DNA from: Mammaliicoccus lentus
GTDB taxonomy: Bacteria; Bacillota; Bacilli; Staphylococcales; Staphylococcaceae
Length of the DNA stretch: 64,000 nt
NCBI RefSeq assembly: GCF_002902755.1
Contig: NZ_PPRS01000005.1
Coordinates: forward strand, 22,118 to 86,117
Direction: 5' to 3'
Each line of letters begins with the position of its first letter. Within the stretch, counting starts at the first letter, position 1. A model generated the notes under the pieces. It worked only from the letters and a program-made list of their open reading frames with translations. It did no database searches and was not told where the DNA came from. Below are positions 51,260 to 60,776 of the stretch, one piece after another. The position numbers and the translations under genes are program-made.

Positions 51260-51298
51260 AAAAAAGCTGGAACATTTATAATGTTCCAGCTTCTTTTT
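51260..51298. terminator. Terminator of the marR-yhgE operon
   Basis: AAGCTGGAACAT (51264-51275) pairs with ATGTTCCAGCTT (51281-51292), A-run before and TTTTT after. On the minus strand it ends the YhgE gene. Confidence 0.87.
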
Positions 51299-51319
51299 AA
51301 ATAGGGATACGTAGCTATA

Positions 51320-52756
51320 TTAATAATCGTTTTCGTTTGCTTTACGTCTAAAGTTTGGATATTTAGAACGTATTGTATAAACAAGCATTGATAGTAATGC
51401 AAAAACAATTGCGATACTTCCAATAATCAACATAGATTGTAAGTACGTTACGTCGCTTGTAAAGTTAAATATATTTTCTCTTAATGCTTTAATGACATAG
51501 CTCATTGGAGAAAATGGATGTAAGTCTTGGAAGAACTTGCCTGATAATTGAATAGGGAAAGTACCTTCACTTGAACCTAACTGTAAAATTAATAATATGA
51601 TTGCTAAGAATTTACCGATATTACCTAATACTACAGTTAAGAAAGTAACAATCATATAAGCTGCTAAACTCCATAATAGAAGTGTCAGTGTGAAATATCC
51701 ATGGTTGGCGATATCCATATCAAATATATATAGACATAGTACTGCTAGTGCGAGTGCTGAACCTACAGATTGTAAGAAATAAATAACAAATTTACTTAAC
51801 CACCATTTGATTCCTGTTGAATCTCCCATACGTTTATCTATTGGATAAACTGCAGCAAAGGCTACTGCTCCGACATATAAGCTTAATGCAAGAATATATG
51901 GTGCGAAACTTTGACCATAATTATCTACTTCAGTTAAGTCGTTTTCACTTGATTTAACTGGTTTATTGATGGAATCTGTATTTTTCTTATTAAAATATTG
52001 ACCTTCAGACTGTTTAATAGCTTTATCAATATTATCTTTCAATTTATTATTATTAGCTTGTAGTTCGTTTAGACCTTGTGATACTTGCTTACTACCTTGT
52101 AGAAGTTGCTCTCCTTGAGCTCCGGCCATAGGTGCCATTTGTTCTAACCCAGATTCAACTTGTTGATTACCATCTATAAGTTGGGATTCTGCATCAGACA
52201 TTTGTCCTAAAGCTTTAGAGGTATCTTTATAACCATCTGTAAGTTTATTCATGCCATTAAATACTTCTGTAATGTATTTGTCTCGAATAGAACTACTTAG
52301 GTTATCTTCAACTGCTGTTACTGCTTTAGTTGCAATTTGAGAACCAGTATAACTATATCCAGGGTTTGTTTTAATATTTAAATCAATTTTTTCTGGAGAT
52401 TTATCTAACATGGATCCAGCGTTTTTAGTTGTATTTTCAGGTATTGTTATAACTGCATAAGATTCACCGCGTTCTAAATGTTTATCTGCAGTAGATTGTT
52501 CTACAAACTCCCATTTGAATTTATCATTATCCTTTAATTTATCAACGACGTCATTACCTATATTCGTCTTCTCACCATTAATTTCGCCGCCTTTATCATA
52601 ATTGACTATTGATATTTTTAATTCGTCAGTTTTACCATAAGGATCCCACAAAGACCCCACGAATACAGAACTATAAATAAGCGGTAAAAGCATGATTGCT
52701 ATTAAAGAAATGAGCATAAATTTATGTGTCCATAAGTTTTTTATATCATCAAACAT
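51320..52756 (-). CDS. YhgE/Pip-family membrane protein (ABC-2 type fold)
   Basis: 478 residues. One segment near residues 15-35 is followed by a large outer domain (about 40-270) with Gln/Asn-rich helices, then five to six segments at the C-terminus, the layout of YhgE/Pip and ESX-linked membrane proteins. Family members include phage receptors and export-related proteins; the role here is probably controlled by the MarR partner. I take the ATG at 52756 with AAAGGA upstream. It overlaps the marR stop by eight bases. Confidence 0.78.
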   Translation of the reverse strand: MFDDIKNLWTHKFMLISLIAIMLLPLIYSSVFVGSLWDPYGKTDELKISIVNYDKGGEINGEKTNIGNDVVDKLKDNDKFKWEFVEQSTADKHLERGESYAVITIPENTTKNAGSMLDKSPEKIDLNIKTNPGYSYTGSQIATKAVTAVEDNLSSSIRDKYITEVFNGMNKLTDGYKDTSKALGQMSDAESQLIDGNQQVESGLEQMAPMAGAQGEQLLQGSKQVSQGLNELQANNNKLKDNIDKAIKQSEGQYFNKKNTDSINKPVKSSENDLTEVDNYGQSFAPYILALSLYVGAVAFAAVYPIDKRMGDSTGIKWWLSKFVIYFLQSVGSALALAVLCLYIFDMDIANHGYFTLTLLLWSLAAYMIVTFLTVVLGNIGKFLAIILLILQLGSSEGTFPIQLSGKFFQDLHPFSPMSYVIKALRENIFNFTSDVTYLQSMLIIGSIAIVFALLSMLVYTIRSKYPNFRRKANENDY

Positions 52757-53210
52757 GTTTAGCATTATCCTTTCCAGTTATAAGATTGTTTGCTTTTTGG
52801 AGCTGTTTAACGAATGTGATGATTTCTTGATCAGAGAAATGAGAAGATAATTTACGACTAAAAGTTTCATAGATTATATCTTCAGTACGACTAACAAGAG
52901 ATAATCCTTTTTCAGTTAGCAATACAGATTTTTCTCTTTTATCTTCACCTTGTTGGATTGAAATAAGATCTAAATGCTTTAGTTTATTAATTCTGTTCGA
53001 TATTGCTGTTTTAAAAACACCTTGTCTTTGAGCTATAAAGCTAAATGTACATTTAGGAGATTCTTTAATAATTTTTAGAGTTTGAAATTGTTCTTTAGAG
53101 ATTACTTCATCTAAACCAGACTTATTTAAAATTTTTGCTACTTCGCTATGAATATTAACAATAGATTCTTGAAATAGGTTAAATGCTTTTTTTAATTCAT
53201 TATTTTCCAT
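52749..53210 (-). CDS. MarR-family transcriptional regulator
   Basis: 153 residues of a winged-helix dimer; the recognition part is SFIAQRQGVFKTAISNRINKLKHLDLI and the wing KREKSVLLTEKG. It is first in a two-gene operon with the membrane protein and very likely represses its own promoter, where two AGTACA-type inverted repeats lie. AGGAGGTG precedes the ATG. The ligand is unknown. Confidence 0.85.
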   Translation of the reverse strand: MENNELKKAFNLFQESIVNIHSEVAKILNKSGLDEVISKEQFQTLKIIKESPKCTFSFIAQRQGVFKTAISNRINKLKHLDLISIQQGEDKREKSVLLTEKGLSLVSRTEDIIYETFSRKLSSHFSDQEIITFVKQLQKANNLITGKDNAKHV

Positions 53211-53211
53211 T

Positions 53212-53270
53212 AGTACACCTCCTGTACTTATTACTTTTCATATAGTACACCCTATGAACTAAAATTGCAA
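53212..53270 (-). promoter_or_regulatory. marR promoter with two inverted-repeat operators
   Basis: On the minus strand TTGCAA (53265-53270) and TACTAT (53242-53247) are 17 bases apart. Two 17-base sites of the form AGTACA-N5-TGWACT lie at 53244-53260, within the spacer and -10, and at 53212-53228, over the start of the transcript and the ribosome site; their centres are 32 bases apart. This is the usual place for autorepression. Confidence 0.72.
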
Positions 53271-53291
53271 CAATAAAATACATTATTAAAA

Positions 53292-53301
53292 CAAACGTTT
53301 G
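53292..53301. promoter_or_regulatory. MalR-type operator, distal
   Basis: CAAACGTTTG is a perfect 10-base palindrome with a central CG, of LacI/GalR operator type. It lies about 86 bases upstream of the -35 of the mal promoter. The adjacent regulator gene at 57988 is the natural binder. Confidence 0.65.
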
Positions 53302-53355
53302 CGCTAGATTATAGATAAATATTTATAAAGCTAATATATGTATGTAAATATAAAT

Positions 53356-53437
53356 GCAAACGTTTTCGTAAAATTCATTGACAAATTGTTAAATTACACA
53401 TATGATAAGTTTACGTTTAAAAATGAAAGCGATTTCA
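53356..53437 (+). promoter_or_regulatory. Maltose operon promoter, MalR site and cre
   Basis: GCAAACGTTTTCG (53356-53368) resembles the distal operator and abuts the -35. The promoter is TTGACA (53378-53383) and TATGAT (53401-53406), 17 bases apart. ATGAAAGCGATTTCA (53423-53437) fits the CcpA cre consensus WTGNAARCGNWWWCA completely and lies just after the transcript start, where bound CcpA would block elongation. Both repression by MalR and glucose repression are inferred. Confidence 0.8.
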
Positions 53438-53455
53438 ATTAACGGAGGTAATCAT

Positions 53456-54556
53456 ATGACCGATTTAAAATTAGAAAATATTAAGAAAACCTATGATAAA
53501 GGAAATACGGTGGTTAATGATTTTAATTTACATATTAAAGACAAAGAATTTATAGTGTTTGTCGGTCCGTCAGGGTGTGGCAAATCAACCACATTAAGGA
53601 TGATAGCAGGGCTAGAAGATATAACGGATGGAGAATTTTCTATTGATGGTTCAAGAATGAACGATGTAGCACCTAAAGATAGAGATATAGCGATGGTATT
53701 TCAAAATTATGCTTTATATCCACATATGACAGTATACGATAATATGGCTTTTGGCTTAAAACTTAGAAAAATGAATAAAAAAGAAATAGACAAAAGGGTA
53801 CAATATGCTGCAGAAATTTTAGGTTTAAAAGAATTTTTACCGAGAAAGCCTAAAGCTTTATCTGGTGGACAAAGACAAAGAGTAGCTTTGGGTAGAGCGA
53901 TTGTTAGAGATGCTAAAGTATTTTTAATGGATGAACCTTTATCTAATTTAGATGCAAAATTACGTGTTCAAATGAGGACTGAAATTTTGAAATTACATGA
54001 ACGTCTACAAACGACAACAATTTACGTAACACATGACCAAACTGAAGCATTAACAATGGCAAGTCGCATCGTTGTATTGAAAGATGGAGATATCATGCAA
54101 ATAGGTACACCAAGAGAAGTGTATGATTCGCCAGAAAATGAGTTTGTTGCTCAATTTATTGGCTCACCTGCAATGAACATTTTCGATGCAAAAATAAATC
54201 AAGATAACTTAGAAATAGGCGATCAAGTGATTAAGTTGAATGAGAGACAGACAAGATTATTAACAAATGCTGGTTATGATGGGAAAGACATAAGATTTGG
54301 TATAAGACCAGAAGATATTCACGATGAACCAATATTTATATCAGCACATCGGGATACAACATTCAAAACAAAAGTATTAGTAAGTGAATTATTAGGTTCA
54401 GAAATAATGATACATGGTTTGTTTAGTGACATTGAATTTTCAGCGAAATTAGATGCAAGAACAGTAGTAAATCCTAATGAAGAAATTGAATTAGCCATCG
54501 ATTTAAATAAATGTCATTTCTTTGATAAAGAAACTGGAGAAAAAATAAAAAATTAA
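53456..54556 (+). CDS. msmX: Sugar ABC transporter ATPase (MsmX/MalK type)
   Basis: 366 residues. Walker A GPSGCGKST, Q-loop VFQNYALYPHMTVYDN, signature LSGGQRQR and Walker B VFLMDEPLSNLD are complete; the C-terminal 130 residues are the MalK-type regulatory OB domain. It powers the malEFG system downstream. The ATG at 53456 follows ACGGAGGT; the upstream in-frame start at 53402 lies in the promoter and is rejected. Confidence 0.93.
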   Translation: MTDLKLENIKKTYDKGNTVVNDFNLHIKDKEFIVFVGPSGCGKSTTLRMIAGLEDITDGEFSIDGSRMNDVAPKDRDIAMVFQNYALYPHMTVYDNMAFGLKLRKMNKKEIDKRVQYAAEILGLKEFLPRKPKALSGGQRQRVALGRAIVRDAKVFLMDEPLSNLDAKLRVQMRTEILKLHERLQTTTIYVTHDQTEALTMASRIVVLKDGDIMQIGTPREVYDSPENEFVAQFIGSPAMNIFDAKINQDNLEIGDQVIKLNERQTRLLTNAGYDGKDIRFGIRPEDIHDEPIFISAHRDTTFKTKVLVSELLGSEIMIHGLFSDIEFSAKLDARTVVNPNEEIELAIDLNKCHFFDKETGEKIKN

Positions 54557-54593
54557 ATCAGTGTCAAATTAACACTTGAAAGAAGGAGAGCAT

Positions 54594-55847
54594 ATGAAGC
54601 GAATAATAAAATTTTGCTCAGTGATACTAGTTGTTACGTTATTAGTAAGTTGTGGTCCAAAACGTACACAAGAAGATATTGATAAAGCTTTAAATGATGA
54701 TGAAAAGACTTCAAAACCTGAATCGTTAACAATGTGGGTTGATGGAGATAGGCAAATGTCTTTCTATAAAGAAGTAACGAAAGAATACACTAAAAAAACA
54801 GGAATAGAAATTATTCTAAAAAACACTGCACAAGATGACCAAGTTGACAATTTATCTTTAGATGGCCCCTCTGGAAAAGGACCTGATTTATTCTTTCAAC
54901 CTCAGGATAGAGCAGGAGATGCATACTTACAAGGATTGGCAGCAGAAATTGATTTTACAGAAGAAGAACTTGAAGGATATTCAAAAGATGCATTAGATGC
55001 ATTAAACTACGAAGGTAAACAATTAGCATTACCAGTAATAGTTGAATCAACGGCTGTTGTTTATAATAAAAAGCTTGTAAAAACACCACCAAAGACTATG
55101 GAAGATGTAGAAAAAATTGCTGAAAACATAACTGATAAAGATAAAAAACAATATGGTTTCATGTTTGATGCTAAAAACTTTTATTTTAATTACCCATTTT
55201 TATTTTCACAAGGAGGATACATTTTTAAAGAAAAAGATAACGGATTTGATACTACAGATGTAGCAGTAAATGATAAAGCTGTAGTAGAAAGTGGCAAAAG
55301 ACTGCAAACATGGTATGAAAAAGGTTATATCACAAAGTCAGCAGATCAAGATGTCATTGTTGGTTTATTTAAAGAAGGAAAAGTTGGCATGTTTGTGACT
55401 GGTCCATGGCAAACTTCAGAGTTTAAAGAAGAATTAGGTGACGATTTTGGTACAGCGATTTTACCTAAAGATAATGGCAAACAAATGAAACCATTTTTAG
55501 GTGTTCGTGGTTGGTTTATATCAGAGTACAGTAAGGAGAAATATTGGGCTAAAGATTTATTATTATTTCTAACAAATCAAAAGAACATGCAGAAATATAC
55601 TGACGATATGCAAGAAATTACAGGACGTACAGATGTTTCATCTAAAAATGAACTTCTAAGACCATATGAGCAACAAGCACAAAATGCTGTTCCAATGCCT
55701 AATATTCCAGAAATGAGTCAGGTCTGGGATCCTATGGGAAATGCAGCGATATTTATGTCAAATGGGAAAGATTCAAAAGAAGCATTAGATGAAGCAAAAA
55801 GTAATATAGACGAACAGGTGAAAATTATGAATGCATCTAAAAAATAA
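54594..55847 (+). CDS. malE: Maltose/maltodextrin-binding lipoprotein MalE
   Basis: 417 residues, family 1 extracellular solute-binding protein. The N-terminal signal ends at lipobox LVSC, so C20 is lipid-modified and the protein is anchored outside the membrane. SLTMWVDGDRQMSF and VIVESTAVVYNKKLV are typical of maltodextrin binders. The ATG at 54594 has AAGGAGAG upstream; an earlier start at 54576 would put charged residues before the signal. It lies 37 bases after msmX. Confidence 0.9.
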   Translation: MKRIIKFCSVILVVTLLVSCGPKRTQEDIDKALNDDEKTSKPESLTMWVDGDRQMSFYKEVTKEYTKKTGIEIILKNTAQDDQVDNLSLDGPSGKGPDLFFQPQDRAGDAYLQGLAAEIDFTEEELEGYSKDALDALNYEGKQLALPVIVESTAVVYNKKLVKTPPKTMEDVEKIAENITDKDKKQYGFMFDAKNFYFNYPFLFSQGGYIFKEKDNGFDTTDVAVNDKAVVESGKRLQTWYEKGYITKSADQDVIVGLFKEGKVGMFVTGPWQTSEFKEELGDDFGTAILPKDNGKQMKPFLGVRGWFISEYSKEKYWAKDLLLFLTNQKNMQKYTDDMQEITGRTDVSSKNELLRPYEQQAQNAVPMPNIPEMSQVWDPMGNAAIFMSNGKDSKEALDEAKSNIDEQVKIMNASKK

Positions 55848-55862
55848 AAGAAGGTGTCAAAT

Positions 55863-57131
55863 ATGAAGAATAGAAATCCTAAATTAGCTGGGATATTGTC
55901 CGTTATACCAGGTGTTGGACAATTTTATAATAAAAGATACATAAAAGGCAGTATTTTTATTATATTTTTTATTAGTTTTATAAGTGTTTTTTATCAGTTT
56001 ATGAACATTGGATTTTGGGGATTATTTACGCTTGGTACAGTGCCAAAACTAGATGATTCAAGAGTATTGTTAGCGCAAGGGATTATATCCCTCATACTTA
56101 TAGCATTTGCTATCACACTTTACGTTGTAAATATAATCGATGCATATAGAAACGCCGAACAATATAACCGAGGTCACGAAATTAAAGATAGTAAAGGGCG
56201 TATGGTTGCAACATGGGATAAAACATTCCCTTATTTATTGATTTCACCAGGTATTTTTTTATTAATTTTTGTTGTAGTGTTTCCATTACTATTTATGTGT
56301 TTTTTAGCTTTTACGAATTATAATTTATATAATGCACCTCCTAGAAATTTATTAGAATGGGTTGGCTTTGATAATTTTAAATCGTTATTAACTGTTCCTA
56401 TTTGGAAGACAACTTTTTTTAATGTATTAACTTGGACAATTGTATGGACACTAGTAGCTACAACTTTACAAATTGTGTTGGCATTATTGTTGGCTATAAT
56501 TGTAAATCACCCGTTGGTAAAGTTTAAAAAATTAATTAGAACAGTATTGATTCTTCCATGGGCAGTACCATCATTTGTTACTATTTTAATATTTGCAGCA
56601 ATATTTAACGATGATTTTGGTTCAATAAATAATGATATATTGCAACCCTTATTAGGTATAGCACCAGCGTGGTTAAACGATCCATTTTGGGCGAAAATAG
56701 CTTTGATATTCATTCAAGTTTGGTTAGGTTTTCCTTTTGTATTTGCTTTATTTACTGGTGTATTACAAAGTATTTCATCAGATTGGTATGAAGCGGCTGA
56801 TATGGATGGCGCTTCGAGTTGGCAGAAATTTAGAAACATAACATTTCCTCATATTTTGTTTGCAACTGCTCCGTTATTGATTATGCAATATGCAGGTAAT
56901 TTTAATAACTTTAACCTTATATATTTATTTAATAAAGGTGGACCGCCAGTATCAGGCCAAAACGCAGGAAGTACAGATATATTAATATCATGGGTTTATC
57001 GCTTAACATTCGATATGCAAAACTATAATATGGCAGCTACTATTTCATTAATTATTGGAATATTTATCGCAATAATTGCATTTATACAATTTAGAAAAAC
57101 AAGTACGTTTAAAGATGAGGGGGATATTTAA
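55863..57131 (+). CDS. malF: Maltodextrin ABC permease MalF
   Basis: 422 residues. The N-terminus has a short TM2-like part (VIPGVGQFYNKRYIKG), and six further segments follow from about residue 120. The coupling motif is EAADMDGASSWQKFRNITFPH. It pairs with MalG. I use the ATG at 55863, since the GTG at 55854 is part of the GAAGGTG site. The stop overlaps the malG start (TAATG). Confidence 0.9.
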   Translation: MKNRNPKLAGILSVIPGVGQFYNKRYIKGSIFIIFFISFISVFYQFMNIGFWGLFTLGTVPKLDDSRVLLAQGIISLILIAFAITLYVVNIIDAYRNAEQYNRGHEIKDSKGRMVATWDKTFPYLLISPGIFLLIFVVVFPLLFMCFLAFTNYNLYNAPPRNLLEWVGFDNFKSLLTVPIWKTTFFNVLTWTIVWTLVATTLQIVLALLLAIIVNHPLVKFKKLIRTVLILPWAVPSFVTILIFAAIFNDDFGSINNDILQPLLGIAPAWLNDPFWAKIALIFIQVWLGFPFVFALFTGVLQSISSDWYEAADMDGASSWQKFRNITFPHILFATAPLLIMQYAGNFNNFNLIYLFNKGGPPVSGQNAGSTDILISWVYRLTFDMQNYNMAATISLIIGIFIAIIAFIQFRKTSTFKDEGDI

Positions 57132-57973
57132 TGAATAAGAAAAACAAAAATATATTAAGAGCTATTTTGATGTATAGTATTTTGGCTGTTATGTTTATTA
57201 TCATTATTTATCCGTTATTATGGACATTAGGATTATCTTTAAACTCGGGTTCAAATTTATATGGATCAAGTATGATACCTAAAGATGCTTCGCTAAAAAA
57301 CTATATATTTTTATTAACAGATCCTTCTAGTGATTATTTAACTTGGTATAAAAACACATTAATCGTTGCGACTGCAAATGCATTATTTTCAGTTATATTT
57401 GTAGGTTTAACGTCTTATGCTTTTTCAAGATATAGGTTTGTAGGTAGAAAATATGGGTTAATAGCATTTTTAATACTTCAAATGTTTCCTGTTTTAATGG
57501 CGATGGTAGCTATTTATATCTTGTTAAATACTATCGGTCTTTTAGATTCATTATTTGGGCTAACTTTGATTTATATCGGTGGATCAATACCGATGAATGC
57601 ATTTTTAGTTAAAGGGTATTTTGATACAATACCAAAAGAATTAGATGAGTCAGCCAAAATTGATGGTGCTGGGCATATGAGAATATTCTTCACAATTATG
57701 TTGCCTTTAGCTAAACCGATATTAGCAGTAGTAGCACTGTTTAATTTTATGGGACCATTCATGGACTTTATATTACCTAGAATCTTATTAAGAAGTCCTG
57801 AAAAATATACATTGGCAGTTGGATTATTTAATTTTATAAATGACCAGTTCGGTAATAATTTCACAGTTTTTGCTGCAGGTGCTATGATGATAGCAATCCC
57901 AATTTCAATCGTATTTTTACTTTTACAAAGATATTTAGTTACTGGATTAACTGCAGGTGCAACTAAAGGATAA
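57131..57973 (+). CDS. malG: Maltodextrin ABC permease MalG
   Basis: 280 residues with six segments. The EAA coupling motif is ELDESAKIDGAGHMRIFFTIMLPLAKP (about 176-202), and the protein ends in GLTAGATKG as in MalG. It overlaps malF by one base and is 14 bases before malR. Confidence 0.92.
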   Translation: MNKKNKNILRAILMYSILAVMFIIIIYPLLWTLGLSLNSGSNLYGSSMIPKDASLKNYIFLLTDPSSDYLTWYKNTLIVATANALFSVIFVGLTSYAFSRYRFVGRKYGLIAFLILQMFPVLMAMVAIYILLNTIGLLDSLFGLTLIYIGGSIPMNAFLVKGYFDTIPKELDESAKIDGAGHMRIFFTIMLPLAKPILAVVALFNFMGPFMDFILPRILLRSPEKYTLAVGLFNFINDQFGNNFTVFAAGAMMIAIPISIVFLLLQRYLVTGLTAGATKG

Positions 57974-57987
57974 TAAGGAGTGGTTTT

Positions 57988-59004
57988 GTGGTTACAATTA
58001 AAGATGTTGCAAAAGAGGCTAATGTAGCCCCTTCAACAGTTTCAAGAGTAATAAGCGGTCATAAAAGCATCAGTGAAAATACATCGAAAAAAGTAAAAGC
58101 TGTTATGCGAAAATTAGGTTATGAACCTAATGTAGCTGCAAGAACACTTGTAACTCAAAAAACAAAAACAATAGGATTAATTTTAAAGACAGCATCTAAA
58201 GAAATGACTCAAAATCCGTTCTTTACTGATGTATTGATGGGCATATCTATCGCATGTAAAAAAAGAGCGTATTCTACGATTATGACCACTGCGATTGAGT
58301 CAGAAGAATTAATCGCAGAAGTAGAAAGTTTAATGAAATCTAAATCTATTGATGGATTTATCATGCTGTATTCAAAAGAAAATGATCCAATTATAAAATT
58401 ACTTAAAAAAAATAAATTCCCGTTTGTTGTTATAGGCAAGCAACTACAAGAACGAGATATTATTCATATTGATAACGATAATATTGAAGCGAGCGAATTA
58501 ATGACGCAGTTTATGATAGATAAGGGACATAATCATTTAGCTTTTATTGCTGAACCAGATTCGTATGCAGTGGCAATAGATCGAATTGAAGGGTTTAAAA
58601 GGGTTTGCTTAAAAAATAATGTTAATGAATTTCATATTTTTAATGCACGACCTGAAAGAAATGAAATTATGGAAGTCGTTAAGAAAATGAAGGAACAAGA
58701 AGTATTTCCAAGCGCAATTATTACATCAGATAGCATGTTAAATATAAATTTATTAAGTGCTTTGTATGACTACAATATAAGAATTCCTGATGATGTAATG
58801 ACTGCAACATTTAATGATTCTTTCATTAATGAATCTGCTTCGCCACCCCAAACAGTTGTAAATATTCATCCTGAATATTTAGGGGAAGAAGCAGGTATAG
58901 CCATGATTAAATTAATAGAAGATCCACATATAATTAAGAAAAACACTATTATACCGACTGAGATTATAGAAAGAGCATCTACAAAAAGACAGGAGAATGT
59001 TTAA
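57988..59004 (+). CDS. malR: LacI-family maltose operon repressor MalR
   Basis: 338 residues. The helix-turn-helix and hinge are TIKDVAKEANVAPSTVSRVISG and YEPNVAARTLVTQKT; the rest is a periplasmic-binding-protein-like sugar domain. It is coded inside the operon it probably controls, binding the CAAACGTTTG-type sites upstream of msmX. The start is GTG after AAGGAG, and malA follows two bases after the stop. Confidence 0.88.
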   Translation: MVTIKDVAKEANVAPSTVSRVISGHKSISENTSKKVKAVMRKLGYEPNVAARTLVTQKTKTIGLILKTASKEMTQNPFFTDVLMGISIACKKRAYSTIMTTAIESEELIAEVESLMKSKSIDGFIMLYSKENDPIIKLLKKNKFPFVVIGKQLQERDIIHIDNDNIEASELMTQFMIDKGHNHLAFIAEPDSYAVAIDRIEGFKRVCLKNNVNEFHIFNARPERNEIMEVVKKMKEQEVFPSAIITSDSMLNINLLSALYDYNIRIPDDVMTATFNDSFINESASPPQTVVNIHPEYLGEEAGIAMIKLIEDPHIIKKNTIIPTEIIERASTKRQENV

Positions 59005-59006
59005 AT

Positions 59007-60659
59007 ATGGAAGAGCGTATTTGGTGGAAAGAAGCTGTATGTTATCAAATTTATCCAAGAAGTTTTAAAGATTCTAATGATGATGGGATAGGTGATATTA
59101 ACGGCATAAGAGAGAAATTAAGTTATTTAAAAGATTTAGGAATTGATGTAATATGGGTTTCACCAATTTTTAAATCACCTAATGATGATAATGGATACGA
59201 TATAAGTGACTATCAAGATATCATGAAAGAATTCGGTACGATGGAGGACTTTGATTTATTACTAGAAGAAACGCATGATCTCGGTATGAAATTAATTTTA
59301 GATTTAGTTATAAATCATACTTCAGATGAACATCCATGGTTTATAGAATCAAAATCCAGTAAAAAAAATTCTAAGAGAGATTGGTATATTTGGAAAGAAG
59401 GAAATAATAATAAAGAGCCCAATAACTGGGGAAGTATTTTTAATGGTTCTGCATGGGCAAAAACAAATGAAACTGATGAATATTATTTGCATATATTTAG
59501 TAAAAAACAGCCGGACCTTAACTGGAGAAACGCCAATGTGAGAAAAGAATTATATAAGATGATTAATTGGTGGTTTGATAAAGGAATTGATGGATTTAGA
59601 GTAGATGCCATTACACATATTCAAAAATCATTTGAAGATGGTGATATTGAATATGCTGAAAATGAAACGAATTTTAAACCTGCGTTCGAGCGATATACAA
59701 ATAGGCCAGGTATTTTAGAACATTTAAGAGAGCTGAGAGACGAAACTTTTAATAAGTATGATATTATGACAGTCGGTGAAGCGAACGGTGTTTCTCCATA
59801 TGATGCTGAAAATTGGGTCGGGTTTGAAAATGGAATATTTAATATGATATTTCAATTTGAGCACTTAGGATTATGGAATACTGAAGATGCAGGGTTCGAC
59901 ATTCAAAGATATAAAGAAGTTATGACCAAATGGCAAAACCAATTAGAAGGTAAGGGTTGGAATGCTTTATTTATTGAAAACCACGATCAACCAAGACTTG
60001 TTTCAACGTGGGGAGACGATCAACATTATTGGTATGAAAGTGCGACAAGTCATGCGACGAATTATTTCTTACAAAAAGGGACGCCATTTATATATCAAGG
60101 ACAAGAAATAGGTATGACTAACTATCCATTCCAATCATTAGAAGAATTTAATGATGTATCAGTCAAAAATGAAGTTAGATTAAAAAAAGAAAATGGAGAA
60201 AACGTAGAGCAATTATTACATGATTTCAGTAAAGTAAATCGAGATAATTCGAGAACAATGATGCAATGGAATCAAACTGATTATGCAGGATTTTCAAAAG
60301 AAAGACCTTGGTTCCATGTAAATCCTAATTATAAAAGTATAAATGTTGAACAACAATTAGAAGATGAAGATTCAATTTTAAGTTACTATAAAAAGCTAAT
60401 TAAACTTAAAAAATCTAATAATGTATTTAATTATGGTGTTTATGAATTAGTAGATGAATATCATCCACAAATTTATACTTATAAGAGAAAGCTTGATAAC
60501 AATCAAGTTATTATAATGTGTAATTTAACTAGTGAAGAAGCAGATATATCTAAAGCTTTTAAAATTGAAGATTATGATTTATTACTGAATAATTATAGAG
60601 ATATTGAAAAAACACAAAAGTTAAAACCTTTTGAAACAAGAGTGTATCAAATAAAATAA
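59007..60659 (+). CDS. malA: Alpha-glucosidase MalA (GH13)
   Basis: 550 residues, cytoplasmic (no signal). GH13 residues are D200 in GFRVDAITH (nucleophile), E258 in TVGEANG (acid/base) and D327 in ENHDQPR. The first region is DLVINHTSDEHPWF. It splits maltose and short maltodextrins or isomaltose brought in by the transporter; oligo-1,6-glucosidase is the close alternative. It ends the operon; no classical terminator follows. Confidence 0.9.
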   Translation: MEERIWWKEAVCYQIYPRSFKDSNDDGIGDINGIREKLSYLKDLGIDVIWVSPIFKSPNDDNGYDISDYQDIMKEFGTMEDFDLLLEETHDLGMKLILDLVINHTSDEHPWFIESKSSKKNSKRDWYIWKEGNNNKEPNNWGSIFNGSAWAKTNETDEYYLHIFSKKQPDLNWRNANVRKELYKMINWWFDKGIDGFRVDAITHIQKSFEDGDIEYAENETNFKPAFERYTNRPGILEHLRELRDETFNKYDIMTVGEANGVSPYDAENWVGFENGIFNMIFQFEHLGLWNTEDAGFDIQRYKEVMTKWQNQLEGKGWNALFIENHDQPRLVSTWGDDQHYWYESATSHATNYFLQKGTPFIYQGQEIGMTNYPFQSLEEFNDVSVKNEVRLKKENGENVEQLLHDFSKVNRDNSRTMMQWNQTDYAGFSKERPWFHVNPNYKSINVEQQLEDEDSILSYYKKLIKLKKSNNVFNYGVYELVDEYHPQIYTYKRKLDNNQVIIMCNLTSEEADISKAFKIEDYDLLLNNYRDIEKTQKLKPFETRVYQIK

Positions 60660-60671
60660 ATAACTTAGTAT

Positions 60672-60763
60672 AAAATCCATGCATAACATGACTTTTATAG
60701 ATTAACGTATTATTCAATGCAGCTAATACGAATTCTTGATAATGTCTCTTGTGTATGGATTTT
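60672..60763 (+). ncRNA. Nested hairpins between malA and dhaK
   Basis: AAAATCCATGCA (60672-60683) pairs with TGTATGGATTTT (60752-60763), 12 base pairs with one G-U, closing 68 bases within which CGTATTA (60706-60712) pairs with TAATACG (60724-60730). After it come A/T bases but no clean T-run. It could be a weak terminator of the mal operon or a folded RNA. No name can be given. Confidence 0.4.
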
Positions 60764-60776
60764 ATATATATCCATA

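Noticed and set aside
53402..53455. Upstream start of msmX at 53402
   Set aside because: It begins at the promoter -10 and reads through the cre and the ribosome site; the ATG at 53456 follows a strong GGAGGT and matches family length.
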